A stretch of DNA of 35,069 nt from Microbacteriaceae bacterium (GTDB lineage: Bacteria; Actinomycetota; Actinomycetes; Actinomycetales; Microbacteriaceae). A model generated the notes under the pieces. It made no database searches. It was not told where the DNA came from and saw nothing but the letters and a program-made list of their open reading frames with translations. Positions 17,250-26,105 of this stretch are shown here, in pieces. The DNA is taken from contig RDDZ01000067.1 in NCBI GenBank assembly GCA_003852775.1, positions 1-35,069 on the forward strand, written 5' to 3'. The translations under genes and the position numbers were made by a program. Numbering within the stretch: the first letter of the stretch is position 1; every line of letters begins with the position of its first letter.

Positions 17250-18077
17250 TCAGGACTCGCGGATCACGATCGTCTTGTGCTCGAGGCTGCCGTCCGGCAG
17301 CTCCGCGGTGATCGTGTAGCGCTGCTGTCCGCCCGGCTGGCCGCACTGGTAGGCGATGCCGTCGCGCTCGAAGTCGATCGTGTAGATCGGGTCGTAGCTG
17401 TTGTACGGCTGGAGCTTCGCGTTGTCGGTCCCGATGCCGAACCACACGACGCTGCCGGTGGTGACCCAGCTGAAGCTGAGCGGGACCGGCCCGCCGCCCG
17501 AGCAGTCCACGGTCGTCGTCGAGGCCGTGTACGTCTGGATCGCGCCGGCGGGCGGCGCGGGCGGGGGCGGGGGCGCCGCGGAGGGCTCCTCCGACGGCGT
17601 CTCGCTCGGCGTCGGCTCCGCGCTCGGCGTCTCGGATGCCGTGGGCGTCGGGCTCCCCGACGGCGTCTCGGTCGGGTCGGCGGCGGGTGCGCCCGAGCCC
17701 AGCGCGATCCAGAGCAGCACGCCGATGAGGGCGAGCAGCAGCACACCGGCGGCGACCGCGAGCCCGATGATGAGGCCCTTGCCGCGGCGGTCGCCGTCAC
17801 CGGATGCCGTGGTCGCTGCGGGCGGGACGCTCGCGGGCGGCACGGCCCCGGCCGGTGCGGCATCCGCGAGCGGGATCGTCGCGCCTGACTGACCCGGCGC
17901 GGGGTCGGCGCCGGGTGCCGCGAAGCGCTCCGTGGGGGCGTCGGCGAGCGACGGCTCGGGCGCGGCGGGCTGCGGCGATCCGTCGGGGTGCGCTCCCTGC
18001 GGCGCGCCGCCCGCGTGCGGGCCGCCCGGGGGCGGGAAGCCGTCGGGGTAGCGCTGCGTGGGGGTGTCGTCGCTCAT
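17250..18077 (-). CDS. Single-pass membrane protein with Pro/Gln-rich cytoplasmic part and cysteine-containing ectodomain
   Basis: This is a 275-aa protein of unknown function. Residues 1–100 are low-complexity and rich in Pro, Ala and Gly. A membrane segment spans 101–126 (preceded by DRRGK). Residues 127–178 form a Thr/Ser/Pro/Glu linker with repeated ETPS/EPTPSE units of the kind that crosses a cell wall. Residues 179–275 form a compact beta-rich domain with two cysteines (C192, C245) that could pair outside the cell. The ATG at 18077 has a GGAG Shine-Dalgarno; the further in-frame start at 18146 would only add unsupported sequence. It may sense or bind something at the surface (inference). 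Confidence 0.75.
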   Translation of the reverse strand: MSDDTPTQRYPDGFPPPGGPHAGGAPQGAHPDGSPQPAAPEPSLADAPTERFAAPGADPAPGQSGATIPLADAAPAGAVPPASVPPAATTASGDGDRRGKGLIIGLAVAAGVLLLALIGVLLWIALGSGAPAADPTETPSGSPTPTASETPSAEPTPSETPSEEPSAAPPPPPAPPAGAIQTYTASTTTVDCSGGGPVPLSFSWVTTGSVVWFGIGTDNAKLQPYNSYDPIYTIDFERDGIAYQCGQPGGQQRYTITAELPDGSLEHKTIVIRES

Positions 18078-18151
18078 GCTCTGGCTCCACGGGGGTCGGG
18101 GACGGAGTTGAGCCGAGCATAGAACCGGGGGAGTCCTCGAATCCATCCTTA

Positions 18152-18176
18152 ATTGTGCTAGTGAAATTAGAACAAT
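18152..18176. promoter_or_regulatory. Palindromic operator over the GntR-gene promoter
   Basis: The arms are ATTGTGCTA (18152–18160) and TAGAACAAT (18168–18176), an 8-of-9 inverted repeat with a 7-bp spacer in a locally AT-rich stretch. It fills the space between a −35 (TTGTGC, 18153–18158) and a −10 (TACGAT, 18176–18181) that are exactly 17 bp apart. It is a strong candidate for autoregulation by the adjacent GntR-type regulator. Confidence 0.65.
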
Positions 18177-18181
18177 ACGAT
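18153..18181 (+). promoter_or_regulatory. Promoter of the GntR–DUF1648 operon (TTGTGC, 17 bp, TACGAT)
   Basis: The −35 TTGTGC and −10 TACGAT are at ideal spacing. The −10 ends 6 nt before the GTG at 18188; the nearby ggagg is only 1 nt from the start codon, too close to act as a Shine-Dalgarno. Leaderless initiation is likely. Confidence 0.55.
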
Positions 18182-18187
18182 GGAGGC

Positions 18188-18541
18188 GTGCTCATCCGCG
18201 TCGATCCGGGTTCCGGGGTGGCGATCTACGACCAGATCGCCGCGTCCGTCCGCGCCCAGCTCGCGCGCGGTGCGCTGAGCCCGGGCGACCGGCTGCCCGC
18301 GGCGCGCGAGCTCGCCGAGGCGCTCGATGTCAACATCCACACGGTGCTGCGCGCCTACCAGGACCTCCGCGACGAGGGCCTCATCGACCTCCGCCGCGGT
18401 CGAGGCGCCGTCGTCACCGAGGCGGCGGCGCCCGACGGCCCGCTGCTCGACGCCGTCCGCGCCCTAATCGCCGAGGCCCGCCGCGCGGGCGTCGGCCCCC
18501 AGTCCCTCATCTCCCTGATCCGCGAGGAGTACCCGTCATGA
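18188..18541 (+). CDS. GntR-family (YtrA-type) transcriptional regulator
   Basis: This 117-aa protein consists of the GntR winged-helix domain and a short C-terminal tail, the size of the YtrA subfamily. Seen: IYDQIAASVRAQLARGALSPGDRLPAARELAEALDVNIHTVLRAYQDLRDEGLIDLRRGRGAVV, the full canonical helix-turn-helix and wing. The tail (LLDAVRALIAEARRAGV…LISLIREEY) is the dimerisation helix pair. It should bind the palindrome at 18152–18176. The GTG at 18188 is chosen by promoter geometry and by the domain starting at once. It overlaps the next gene by ATGA, so regulator and membrane protein are made together. Confidence 0.93.
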   Translation: MLIRVDPGSGVAIYDQIAASVRAQLARGALSPGDRLPAARELAEALDVNIHTVLRAYQDLRDEGLIDLRRGRGAVVTEAAAPDGPLLDAVRALIAEARRAGVGPQSLISLIREEYPS

Positions 18542-19548
18542 CCGGCACCACGACCACCCGACCGCAGCGCGAGCGGCGCCCGCTCTCGCTCTGGATCGTC
18601 ACGGTGGCCCTCCCCGTCATCGTGTGGGCGGTCGCGGTCGCCGTGCAGCTCGCGTGGCTGCCCGCCCTGCCCGACCCGGTCGCCATCCACTGGGGATCGG
18701 GTACCGGCCCCGACGGCTTCGCCCCCGCGTGGGCGAGCGTCGCCCTCACCGCAGGCCTCGGCGTCGGTCTGACCGGCCTCTTCGCCGCCTTCGTGGGCTT
18801 CGGTCCCGGCCCCGTGCCGAGCGCGACGCACAAGCAGCTCGCCGTCATGTCGCTCGCGACCTCGATCTTCGTCGGCTCCATCGTCACGGGCTCGCTCGGC
18901 GTCCAGGTGGGCCTCGACGACGCGCGCGACGCCCCGGCGATCGACGGATGGATGCCGCTCGCGCTCGTCGCGGGCGTCGCCTGCGCGGTGGCCGCCTGGT
19001 TCGCCCTGCCGAAGGCCGTGCGCAGCGACGCCGGCGCCACCCCCGCCGAGCCGCTCGTGCTGGCCCCCGGCGAGCGCGGCGTGTGGATCGCGATGACGCG
19101 GATGTCGACCCGCGCGATCGCGATCGTCGTCGCCGCCATCGGCCTCGCGGTCGCCGCGATCGCCTTCGCCGTCGCCGCGAGCGACGGCGCCGCGTGGCCG
19201 CTCGTCGTCGTCCCGGTGTTCCTGCTCGCGCTGTGCAGCATCGCGCTCGTGTGGCGGGTGCGGGTCGACCTCGCCGGCCTCACCGTGCGCTCCCTCCCGT
19301 TCGGCTGGCCGCGCCGCCGCATCGCGGTCGCCGACATCGCGTCCGTGAGCGTCGTGCAGGTCGACCCGACGTCGCAGTTCGGCGGCTGGGGCTGGCGCTG
19401 GGCTCCCGACGGCGGCACGGGCGTCATCACACGTGCGGGGGAGGGCGTGCTCGTCGTCACGCGCGACGGCCGCCGCTTCACCGTCACGGTCGACGACGCC
19501 GGCACGGCCGCGGGGCTGCTCGCCGCCTACTCGGGCGAGAACGGCTAG
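18538..19548 (+). CDS. DUF1648 membrane protein coupled to a GntR regulator
   Basis: This 336-aa polytopic membrane protein has about six helices. The first helix is followed by LPDPVAIHWGSGTGPDGF, the DUF1648 signature (SdpI-like and related proteins). After the last helix pair, residues about 240–336 form a soluble tail (VDLAGLTVRSLPFGWPRRRIAVADIASVSVV…VTVDDAGTAAGLL) that resembles a PH-like or DUF-type domain of membrane proteins. SdpI of Bacillus is an immunity/signalling protein, but no toxin gene is nearby and function here is unknown. The start overlaps the regulator stop (ATGA). The stop codon TAG overlaps the −10 box of the ileS transcript. Confidence 0.8.
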   Translation: MTGTTTTRPQRERRPLSLWIVTVALPVIVWAVAVAVQLAWLPALPDPVAIHWGSGTGPDGFAPAWASVALTAGLGVGLTGLFAAFVGFGPGPVPSATHKQLAVMSLATSIFVGSIVTGSLGVQVGLDDARDAPAIDGWMPLALVAGVACAVAAWFALPKAVRSDAGATPAEPLVLAPGERGVWIAMTRMSTRAIAIVVAAIGLAVAAIAFAVAASDGAAWPLVVVPVFLLALCSIALVWRVRVDLAGLTVRSLPFGWPRRRIAVADIASVSVVQVDPTSQFGGWGWRWAPDGGTGVITRAGEGVLVVTRDGRRFTVTVDDAGTAAGLLAAYSGENG

Positions 19549-19551
19549 AAT
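19546..19551 (+). promoter_or_regulatory. Candidate −10 box of the ileS operon (TAGAAT)
   Basis: TAGAAT shares its first three bases with the stop codon of the DUF1648 gene and lies about 8–10 nt before the first bases of the T-box leader. No clear −35 box is seen. Confidence 0.45.
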
Positions 19552-19559
19552 CGAGCCCA

Positions 19560-19761
19560 CAGACAGCGATCCGGCCATCACCGGGGAGTCCTCGGAAGAA
19601 CCCGCTTCCCTCGGGAGGCGTCAGTAGAACCGAGCGGGTGCGCCCGTCAACGCGTGCAATGAGCGGTCGGCCTCCGCGCGGTGGCCGGCAAACGAGGTGG
19701 TACCGCGGCATCCGTCGTCCTCGTGTGCGAGCACCCACGAGACGAACCAGGACCACGGATG
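19560..19761 (+). promoter_or_regulatory. T-box riboswitch (tRNA-Ile), translational type, controlling ileS
   Basis: The leader carries the T-box sequence TGGTACCGCGG (19698–19708); its TGGT complements the ACCA end of uncharged tRNA-Ile. A candidate isoleucine specifier ATC lies at 19577–19579 in the short stem I (gccATCaccgggg), and the stem-II-type block cagtagaaccgagcgggt (19622–19639) resembles other actinobacterial ileS leaders. No terminator with a T-run follows. Instead 19709–19721 pairs with 19749–19761 at 12 of 13 positions, covering the Shine-Dalgarno (AGGA) and the ATG, as expected for a sequestrator. Uncharged tRNA-Ile should stabilise the alternative fold (T-box with the ccgcgcggt stretch about 19675–19683) and open the start site. 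Confidence 0.93.
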
Positions 19762-22700
19762 AGCTACCCCCGCAACACCGACGCCGACGGCGTCCCCGCC
19801 TCGCCGCGCTTCCCCGACATCGAGAAGCAGATCCTCGAGTTCTGGAAGGCCGACGGCACCTTCGAGGCCTCCGTCGAGGCCCGCGACGGCGACCCCGAGT
19901 GGGTGTTCTACGACGGCCCGCCGTTCGCCAACGGCCTGCCGCACTACGGCCACCTCCTCACGGGCTACGCGAAGGACGTCTTCCCGCGCTTCCAGACCAT
20001 GCGCGGCAAGCAGGTGCACCGCCGCTTCGGCTGGGACACCCACGGCCTCCCGGCGGAGCTCGAGGCGATGCGCCAGCTCGGCATCACCACGAAGGACGAG
20101 ATCGAGGAGATGGGCGTCGGCGTCTTCAACGCGAAGGCGCGCGAGTCGGTGCTGCACTACACGCAGGAGTGGCAGGACTACGTCACGCGCCAGGCGCGTT
20201 GGGTCGACTTCGAGAACGACTACAAGACGCTCGACGTGACCTTCATGGAGTCGGTCATCTGGGCGTTCAAGCAGCTCTACGACAAGGGCCTCGCCTACGA
20301 GGGCTTCCGCGTGCTCCCGTACTGCTGGAACGACGAGACCCCGCTCTCGAACCACGAGCTGCGCATGGACGACGACGTCTACCAGCAGCGCCAGGACCAG
20401 TCGGTCACCGTGACGTTCCCGCTCGTGGGCGAGAAGGCGGAAGCCCTCGGCCTCACCGCCGTGAACGCGCTCGCCTGGACGACGACCCCGTGGACCCTCC
20501 CGACGAACGCCGCGCTCGCGGTGGGCCCCGAGATCGTCTACGTCGTCGTGCCCGCGGGCCCGAACGGCGCCGCCAACGGGCTGGAGGGCGACGCCGCGCG
20601 CTTCCTCCTCGCGGCCGACACCGTCGCCTCCTACGCGAAGGACCTCGGCTACGAGGACGCCGCCGCCGCGCTCGCCGCGGTCGAGGAGCGCCGCTACACG
20701 GGCGCCGAGCTCGGCGGCATCCGGTACGACCGTCTGTGGGACTACTACGCCGAGGCGTTCGGCCCCGAGGCGTTCCAGATCCTCGTCGCCGAGTACGTCG
20801 CCACGGGCGAGGGCACCGGCATCGTGCACCAGGCGCCCGCCTACGGTGAGGACGACCAGGTCACGTGCGCCGCGGCCGGCATCCCCGTCATCCTGTCGCT
20901 CGACGACGGCGGCCGCTTCCTGCCCGCCGTGACGGATGTCGCGGGTCTGCGCTGGGACGAGGCCAACAAGCCGCTCATCCAGAAGCTGCGGGCCGAGAAG
21001 CGCCTGCTGCAGCTCAAGAGCTACGAGCACAGCTACCCGCACTGCTGGCGCTGCCGCAAGCCCCTCATCTACAAGGCGGTCTCGAGCTGGTTCGTGCGCG
21101 TGCCCGAGTTCAAGGACCGCATGATCGAGCTCAACGAGCAGATCAACTGGGTGCCCGAGAACGTCAAGCACGGCCAGTTCGGCAAGTGGCTCGCGAACGC
21201 GCGCGACTGGTCGGTGAGCCGCAACCGCTACTGGGGCAGCCCCATCCCGGTGTGGAAGTCGGACGACCCCGAGTACCCGCGCGTCGACGTCTACGGCTCG
21301 CTCGAGGAGCTCGAGCGCGACTTCGGCACCCTGCCGCGCGACGAGAACGGTGAGGTGAACCTGCACCGCCCGTACATCGACGACCTCACGCGCCCGAACC
21401 CCGACGATCCGACGGGGAGGTCGGTCATGCGCCGCATCGAGGACGTGCTCGACGTGTGGTTCGACTCCGGCTCGATGCCGTTCGCGCAGGTGCACTACCC
21501 GTTCGAGAACCGCGAGTGGTTCGACAGCCACAACCCCGCCGACTTCATCGTCGAGTACATCGGCCAGACGCGCGGCTGGTTCTACGTCATGCACGTGCTC
21601 GCGACGGCGCTCTTCGACCGCCCCGCCTACAAGAACGTGCTGAGCCACGGCATCGTGCTCGGCTCCGACGGCCAGAAGATGTCGAAGTCGCTGCGCAACT
21701 ACCCCGACGTGTCGGAGGTCTTCGACCGCGACGGCGCGGATGCCATGCGCTGGTTCCTGCTGTCGGGCTCCGTCATCCGCGGCGGCAACCTCATCGTCAC
21801 CGAGGAGGGCATCCGCCAGGGCGTGCGCGAGGTCATGCTGCCGCTGTGGTCGAGCTACTACTTCTTCACGCTCTACGCCAACAGCGCGAGCGAAGCGAGC
21901 GGATTGAGTAGCCCGCCGGAGGCGGGCGTGTCGAAAACCACCGGGTACACGGCGAAGCGCCGCACCGACTCGGCGCACCCGCTCGACCGCTACCTGCTCG
22001 CGAAGACGCGCGACGTCATCCACGAGGTCACCGCGAAGCTCGAGGACTTCGACACCCCGCTCGCCGCCGAGGCGCTGCGCGAGTTCGCCGAGGTGCTCAC
22101 CAACTGGTACGTGCGCCGCAGCCGCGACCGCTTCTGGGCGGGCGACGACCGCGACGCGTTCGACACCCTCTACACGGTGCTCGAGACCTTCACGCGCCTC
22201 GCGGCCCCGCTGCTCCCGCTCGTGAGCGAGGAGATCTGGCGCGGGCTCACGGGCGGGCGCAGCGTGCACCTCGAGACGTGGCCCGACGCCTCCGAGTTCC
22301 CGGTCGACACCGAGCTCGTGCGCACCATGGACCGCGTGCGCGAGGTCGCCTCGTCCGGTCTCGCGCTGCGCAAGGCCCGCCAGCTGCGCGTGCGCCTGCC
22401 GCTCGCGAAGCTCACGATCGTGGCGCCCGACGCCGAGGCGCTCGCGGGCTTCGCCGACATCGTGCGCGACGAGCTCAACGTCAAGGCGCTCGACCTCGTG
22501 CCGCTCGCCGAGTCGAGCCTCGACGACTACGGCATCACGCGCCGCCTCACGGTAAACGCGCGCGCCCTCGGGCCGCGCATCGGCAAGGAGGTGCAGCGGG
22601 TCATCCAGGCCTCCAAGGCCGGCGACTGGTCGGCGGACGGCGACGCGGTCGTCGCGGGCGGGGTCGCGCTCCAGGAGGGCGAGTACGAGCTCGAGCTCAC

Positions 22701-23034
22701 GGTCGCCGACCCGTCGAGCGCCATCGCGTTCCTCTCCTCGGGCGGCTTCGTCGTGCTCGACACGAACGTCACCCCCGAGCTCGCGGCCGAGGGCCTCGCG
22801 CGCGACGTCGTGCGCGTCGTGCAGCAGGCTCGCAAGGACGCCGGCCTCGAGGTGACCGACCGCATCCGTCTCTCGCTCACGGGAGACGCGGATGCCGTGG
22901 CCGCGATCGAGGCGTACCGCGAGCTCATCGCGGGCGAGACGCTTGCGACCGACCTCGTCGTCGGTGAGGCTGAGGGGGGAGCGACGCCGGTCGGCGACGC
23001 CTCCGCCGTGACGATCGAGGTGAGCCGAGCATGA
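19759..23034 (+). CDS. ileS: Isoleucine–tRNA ligase with an in-frame REP-like insertion
   Basis: This 1091-aa class Ia synthetase charges tRNA-Ile and edits valine. Motifs: HIGH-type HYGH (62–65, in PHYGHLLTG), the CP1 editing domain with [13 protein letters not shown], the [13 protein letters not shown] segment, and KMSKS (640–644). The anticodon-binding part follows from [12 protein letters not shown] onward. Residues about 709–727 (bases 21883–21939) look foreign: the family normally runs YAN directly into a GYTA-like segment, whereas here the palindromic repeat is read through as [19 protein letters not shown]. It keeps frame and adds no stop. It lies in the linker between catalytic and anticodon-binding domains, so the enzyme could tolerate it. 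The ATG at 19759 is fixed by the T-box sequestrator; folC overlaps the stop by ATGA. Confidence 0.96.
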   Translation: MSYPRNTDADGVPASPRFPDIEKQILEFWKADGTFEASVEARDGDPEWVFYDGPPFANGLPHYGHLLTGYAKDVFPRFQTMRGKQVHRRFGWDTHGLPAELEAMRQLGITTKDEIEEMGVGVFNAKARESVLHYTQEWQDYVTRQARWVDFENDYKTLDVTFMESVIWAFKQLYDKGLAYEGFRVLPYCWNDETPLSNHELRMDDDVYQQRQDQSVTVTFPLVGEKAEALGLTAVNALAWTTTPWTLPTNAALAVGPEIVYVVVPAGPNGAANGLEGDAARFLLAADTVASYAKDLGYEDAAAALAAVEERRYTGAELGGIRYDRLWDYYAEAFGPEAFQILVAEYVATGEGTGIVHQAPAYGEDDQVTCAAAGIPVILSLDDGGRFLPAVTDVAGLRWDEANKPLIQKLRAEKRLLQLKSYEHSYPHCWRCRKPLIYKAVSSWFVRVPEFKDRMIELNEQINWVPENVKHGQFGKWLANARDWSVSRNRYWGSPIPVWKSDDPEYPRVDVYGSLEELERDFGTLPRDENGEVNLHRPYIDDLTRPNPDDPTGRSVMRRIEDVLDVWFDSGSMPFAQVHYPFENREWFDSHNPADFIVEYIGQTRGWFYVMHVLATALFDRPAYKNVLSHGIVLGSDGQKMSKSLRNYPDVSEVFDRDGADAMRWFLLSGSVIRGGNLIVTEEGIRQGVREVMLPLWSSYYFFTLYANSASEASGLSSPPEAGVSKTTGYTAKRRTDSAHPLDRYLLAKTRDVIHEVTAKLEDFDTPLAAEALREFAEVLTNWYVRRSRDRFWAGDDRDAFDTLYTVLETFTRLAAPLLPLVSEEIWRGLTGGRSVHLETWPDASEFPVDTELVRTMDRVREVASSGLALRKARQLRVRLPLAKLTIVAPDAEALAGFADIVRDELNVKALDLVPLAESSLDDYGITRRLTVNARALGPRIGKEVQRVIQASKAGDWSADGDAVVAGGVALQEGEYELELTVADPSSAIAFLSSGGFVVLDTNVTPELAAEGLARDVVRVVQQARKDAGLEVTDRIRLSLTGDADAVAAIEAYRELIAGETLATDLVVGEAEGGATPVGDASAVTIEVSRA
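21901..21940 (+). repeat. REP-like palindromic element inside ileS
   Basis: This 40-bp copy has the same unit as 13861–13899: TTGAGTAG, then a hairpin GCCCGCC-gga-GGCGGGC (21911–21927), then GTGTCGAAA. It is preceded by gcgagcgaagcgagc (21886–21900), which may belong to the element. It is oriented like copy C relative to the plus strand and is translated in frame. Confidence 0.85.
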
Positions 23035-24422
23035 CGGACGATCCGGAGGCCCCCGACTACGACGACACAGCCGAGGCGGCCGAGCACCGCACGGCCGCCG
23101 ACGCGGTCTACGAGCAGCTGCTCGCGCGGGTCGGCGAGGGCGCTCCCCAGCCGCGCCTCGAGCCCACGCGTCGCGCCGTCGAGCTGCTCGGCGACGTGCA
23201 CCGGGCGGCGCCCGTCGTGCACATCACGGGCACGAACGGCAAGACCTCGACGAGCCGCATGATCGAGTCGCTCCTGCGGGCGACCGGACTCCGCACCGGG
23301 CTGCTCACGAGCCCGCACCTCGAGCGCGTCACCGAGCGCATCATGATCGACGGCGAGCCGATCGGCGACGAGGCGTTCGCGCGCAACTGGGACGACATCC
23401 AGCCCTACCTGCTCATGGTCGACGCCGAGCTCACGGCGAACGGCGAGGAGGCGCTGACGTTCTTCGAGGCGCTCACGGTGCTCGCCTTCGCGAGCTTCGC
23501 CGACGCCCCCGTCGACGTCGTGATCCTCGAGGTCGGCATGGGCGGCGAGTGGGACTCGACGAACGTCGCCGACGCGCAGGTGGCCGTCTTCACGCCCATC
23601 GCGCTCGACCACACGAAGCGCCTCGGCGACACGGTGGCCGAGATCGCCCGCACGAAGGCCGGCATCATCAAGCCCGCCGCGTCGGTCGTCACCGCGATCC
23701 AGCCGATCGAGGCGATGGACGAGCTGCGCGAGGCCGCGACCCGCGACGAGGCGCACGTCGCCGTCGAGCGCGTCGACTTCGCGCTCGAGTCGACGACCGT
23801 CGCGGTCGGCGGCCAGCTCGTCGACATCCGTGGTCGCGTCGGCCGCTACACGGACGTGTTCCTGCCGCTCTACGGCGACCACCAGGCGCAGAACGCCGCC
23901 GTCGCGGTCGCCGCCGTCGAGTCGTTCCTCGGCGACGGCACGGTCGCGCTCGACCAGGACGTCGTGGCCGAGGGGCTCGGGCAGGTCACCTCGCCCGGTC
24001 GCCTGCAGCTCGTCGGCATCGAGCCGACCGTGCTCGTCGACGCGGCCCACAACCCGCACGGCGCGGCCGCCCTCGCGTCGGCGCTGCGCGAGTACTTCGA
24101 CTTCGACGAGCTCGCGTTCGTGCTCGGCGTGCTCTCCGACAAGGACGCGCACGGCATCGTGCGCGAGCTCGCGGCCCTCGCGACGCGCGTCGACGTGACG
24201 CAGTCCGACTCCGACCGCGCCATCCCGGCCGACGAGCTCGCCGAAGTCGTGCGCGAGGACGTCGCGCCCGACGCGATCGTCGTGCACGACACGGCCCTCG
24301 ACGCGATGGACGCCGCGCGCGAGTGGGCGGCGCAGTCGCCCCGCCGCGCGGTCGTCGTGACCGGATCGATCACGCTCGTCGGCGAGGTCATCGCGCTCGC
24401 CGAGGCGGAGGGCTGGAAGTAG
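23031..24422 (+). CDS. folC: Bifunctional dihydrofolate synthase/folylpolyglutamate synthase
   Basis: This 463-aa Mur-ligase-like enzyme adds glutamate to dihydropteroate and to folates in the cytoplasm using ATP. Seen: the P-loop [13 protein letters not shown] (65–77); [14 protein letters not shown] (folate-binding loop); [14 protein letters not shown]; and the C-terminal [15 protein letters not shown] and [13 protein letters not shown] of the glutamate ligase domain. The N-terminus (about 1–22) is acidic and variable. The ATG at 23031 overlaps the ileS stop (ATGA), and the stop TAG overlaps the next GTG by one base. Confidence 0.96.
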   Translation: MTDDPEAPDYDDTAEAAEHRTAADAVYEQLLARVGEGAPQPRLEPTRRAVELLGDVHRAAPVVHITGTNGKTSTSRMIESLLRATGLRTGLLTSPHLERVTERIMIDGEPIGDEAFARNWDDIQPYLLMVDAELTANGEEALTFFEALTVLAFASFADAPVDVVILEVGMGGEWDSTNVADAQVAVFTPIALDHTKRLGDTVAEIARTKAGIIKPAASVVTAIQPIEAMDELREAATRDEAHVAVERVDFALESTTVAVGGQLVDIRGRVGRYTDVFLPLYGDHQAQNAAVAVAAVESFLGDGTVALDQDVVAEGLGQVTSPGRLQLVGIEPTVLVDAAHNPHGAAALASALREYFDFDELAFVLGVLSDKDAHGIVRELAALATRVDVTQSDSDRAIPADELAEVVREDVAPDAIVVHDTALDAMDAAREWAAQSPRRAVVVTGSITLVGEVIALAEAEGWK

Positions 24423-24868
24423 TGGCACGCACCCGCGTCCGGCGCGAGCGCTCGCTCACCGAGACCCTGCTGTCGATCACGCTCGGCCTCGAGGCGGCGA
24501 TGATGTTCTTCGCCTCGATGGTCGTGTTCGGCCTCGACCGGCTCGACCCCGACTGGCTCGCGCTCGTCTACGGCGCCCTGTTCATCGTCGTGCTGTCGCT
24601 CGTCGCGGGCGTGCAGCGCTGGCCGTGGGGCGTCTGGACGGGCGCCGTGCTCCAGCTCGCGATCATCGCGACGGGCTTCCTCGAGCCCATGATGTTCCTC
24701 GTCGGCGCCGCGTTCACCGCCCTGTGGGTGTACTGCTTCGTGCGCGGACGCCAGATCGACCGGCAGAAGGCCGCGTGGCTCGCCGAGCGCGCCGCATCCG
24801 AGCCAGCCGCCGCATCCGCCGCCGACGCCCCGACCACCGACACCGCAACCGAAGGAGACGCACCGTGA
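24422..24868 (+). CDS. DUF4233 membrane protein
   Basis: This is a 148-aa protein with a basic N-terminus (ARTRVRRERS), about four membrane segments between residues 13 and 107, and an Ala/Thr/Pro-rich cytoplasmic tail. The start RSLTETLLSITLGLEAAMMFFASMVVFGL is the DUF4233 pattern, and the position between folC and ndk is the usual one in actinobacteria. Function is not established. The GTG at 24422 overlaps the folC stop (TAGTG), and its own stop overlaps the ndk start by 4 bp. Confidence 0.88.
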   Translation: MARTRVRRERSLTETLLSITLGLEAAMMFFASMVVFGLDRLDPDWLALVYGALFIVVLSLVAGVQRWPWGVWTGAVLQLAIIATGFLEPMMFLVGAAFTALWVYCFVRGRQIDRQKAAWLAERAASEPAAASAADAPTTDTATEGDAP

Positions 24869-25290
24869 CCGCTGTCGAAGAGACCCTCGTGATCGTGAAG
24901 CCGGACGGCGTGGCCCGCGGGCTCACCGGCGAGATCCTGCGCCGCATCGAGGCGAAGGGGTACTCGCTCGTCGACATCCGGATGCTGCAGGCCGACCGCG
25001 AGCTGCTCGCCGCCCACTACGAGGAGCACGAGGGCAAGCCGTTCTACGAGCCGCTCGTCGAGTTCATGCAGTCGGGCCCCGTCGTCGCGATGCGCGTCGC
25101 GGGCAACCGCGTCATCGAGGGCTTCCGCGCCCTCGCCGGCACGACCGACCCGACCTCGGCCGCCCCCGGCACCATCCGCGGCGACCTCGGCCGCGACTGG
25201 GGTCTCAAGGTGCAGCAGAACCTCGTCCACGGCTCCGACTCGCCCGAGTCGGCCGCGCGCGAGCTGGCCCTCTGGTTCCCCGCCTCCTGA
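24865..25290 (+). CDS. ndk: Nucleoside diphosphate kinase
   Basis: This 141-aa enzyme of normal length transfers the gamma phosphate of ATP to nucleoside diphosphates through a phospho-histidine. Seen: ETLVIVKPDGVARGL at the N-terminus, the substrate loop HEGKPFY, GPVVAMRVAG, and the catalytic His122 in NLVHGSDSPESA. The GTG at 24865 has a GAAGGAG Shine-Dalgarno about 6–9 nt upstream and shares GTGA with the DUF4233 stop. The phosphatase gene starts on its stop codon (TGATG). Confidence 0.97.
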   Translation: MTAVEETLVIVKPDGVARGLTGEILRRIEAKGYSLVDIRMLQADRELLAAHYEEHEGKPFYEPLVEFMQSGPVVAMRVAGNRVIEGFRALAGTTDPTSAAPGTIRGDLGRDWGLKVQQNLVHGSDSPESAARELALWFPAS

Positions 25291-26093
25291 TGCCCGAGCT
25301 CTCGGCGCCGGGGGAGGCGATCCTCCTCCGGACCCTGCCGAACCTGCGCGACGCGGGCGGCTGGTCCACCGTGGACGGCCGCCGCGTCCGCACGGGCGTG
25401 ATCTTCCGGTCGACGGCGCTCGACCGCCTCGACGACACGGATGCCGCGCAGCTCGGCGCGCTCGGCATCCGCTGCGTCGTCGACTTCCGCACGCGCGCCG
25501 AGCGCGAGAGCCGGCCCGATCGCGTCCTCGAGGGGGTGCGCACGCTCCTCGCGGACGTGCTCGCCGACTCGTCGATCGCGGTGCCCGCGCAGATGGAGGC
25601 GTTCTTCCGCTCGCCCGCGACGGCCCTGCAGTTCCTCGAGCGCGGGGACGGCCACCTGGCCATGCGCAACGCGTATCGTGAGTTCATCACGCTCCCGAGC
25701 GCGCGCCGTGGGCTCTCGTCGTTCTACCGGCTGCTCCTCGAGGAGGAGCTGCCCGTGCTCTACCACTGCACGACGGGTAAGGACCGCACGGGCTGGGCCA
25801 CCGCCGCGCTGCTGTCGCTGCTCGGGGTCCCGCAGGATGACGTCTACCGCGAGTACCTGCTCACCAACGAGCAGCTGCTCCCCGCGATGGAGCCCCTCTT
25901 CCGCCGCTTCGAGGAGCACGGCGCCTCGCGCGAGCTGCTCGTGCCCGTGCTGGGCGTCGACCGCAGCTACCTCGACGAGTCGTTCACCGCGGTGCAGGCC
26001 GAGTACGGCTCGATCGAGGCCTACTTCGCCGACGGGCTCGGCCTCCGCGACCCCGAGCAGGAGCGCCTCCGCGACCTCCTCCTCACCGACTGA
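25290..26093 (+). CDS. Tyrosine/serine phosphatase of the PTP (Y_phosphatase3) type
   Basis: This 267-aa cysteine-based phosphatase has the P-loop HCTTGKDRTG (159–168) with nucleophile C160 and R166. The start LPNLRDAGGWSTVDGRRVRTGVIFRSTAL and the block VVDFRTRAERESRPDR are typical of MptpB-like actinobacterial enzymes, which act on phosphotyrosine, phosphoserine or phosphoinositides. No signal peptide is seen. It is coupled to ndk (TGATG) and is the last gene of the ileS operon, followed by a strong terminator. The substrate is unknown. Confidence 0.92.
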   Translation: MPELSAPGEAILLRTLPNLRDAGGWSTVDGRRVRTGVIFRSTALDRLDDTDAAQLGALGIRCVVDFRTRAERESRPDRVLEGVRTLLADVLADSSIAVPAQMEAFFRSPATALQFLERGDGHLAMRNAYREFITLPSARRGLSSFYRLLLEEELPVLYHCTTGKDRTGWATAALLSLLGVPQDDVYREYLLTNEQLLPAMEPLFRRFEEHGASRELLVPVLGVDRSYLDESFTAVQAEYGSIEAYFADGLGLRDPEQERLRDLLLTD

Positions 26094-26105
26094 GCCACCG
26101 ACGCA

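Noticed and set aside
14863-17319. An 818-codon open frame on the plus strand opposite valS
   Set aside because: It is a shadow of ValS with low-complexity composition and no motif, and the minus-strand gene has HIGH and KMSKS motifs.
19621-22269. An 882-codon open frame on the minus strand opposite ileS and its leader
   Set aside because: Antisense shadow. The T-box and the synthetase motifs fix the plus strand as coding.
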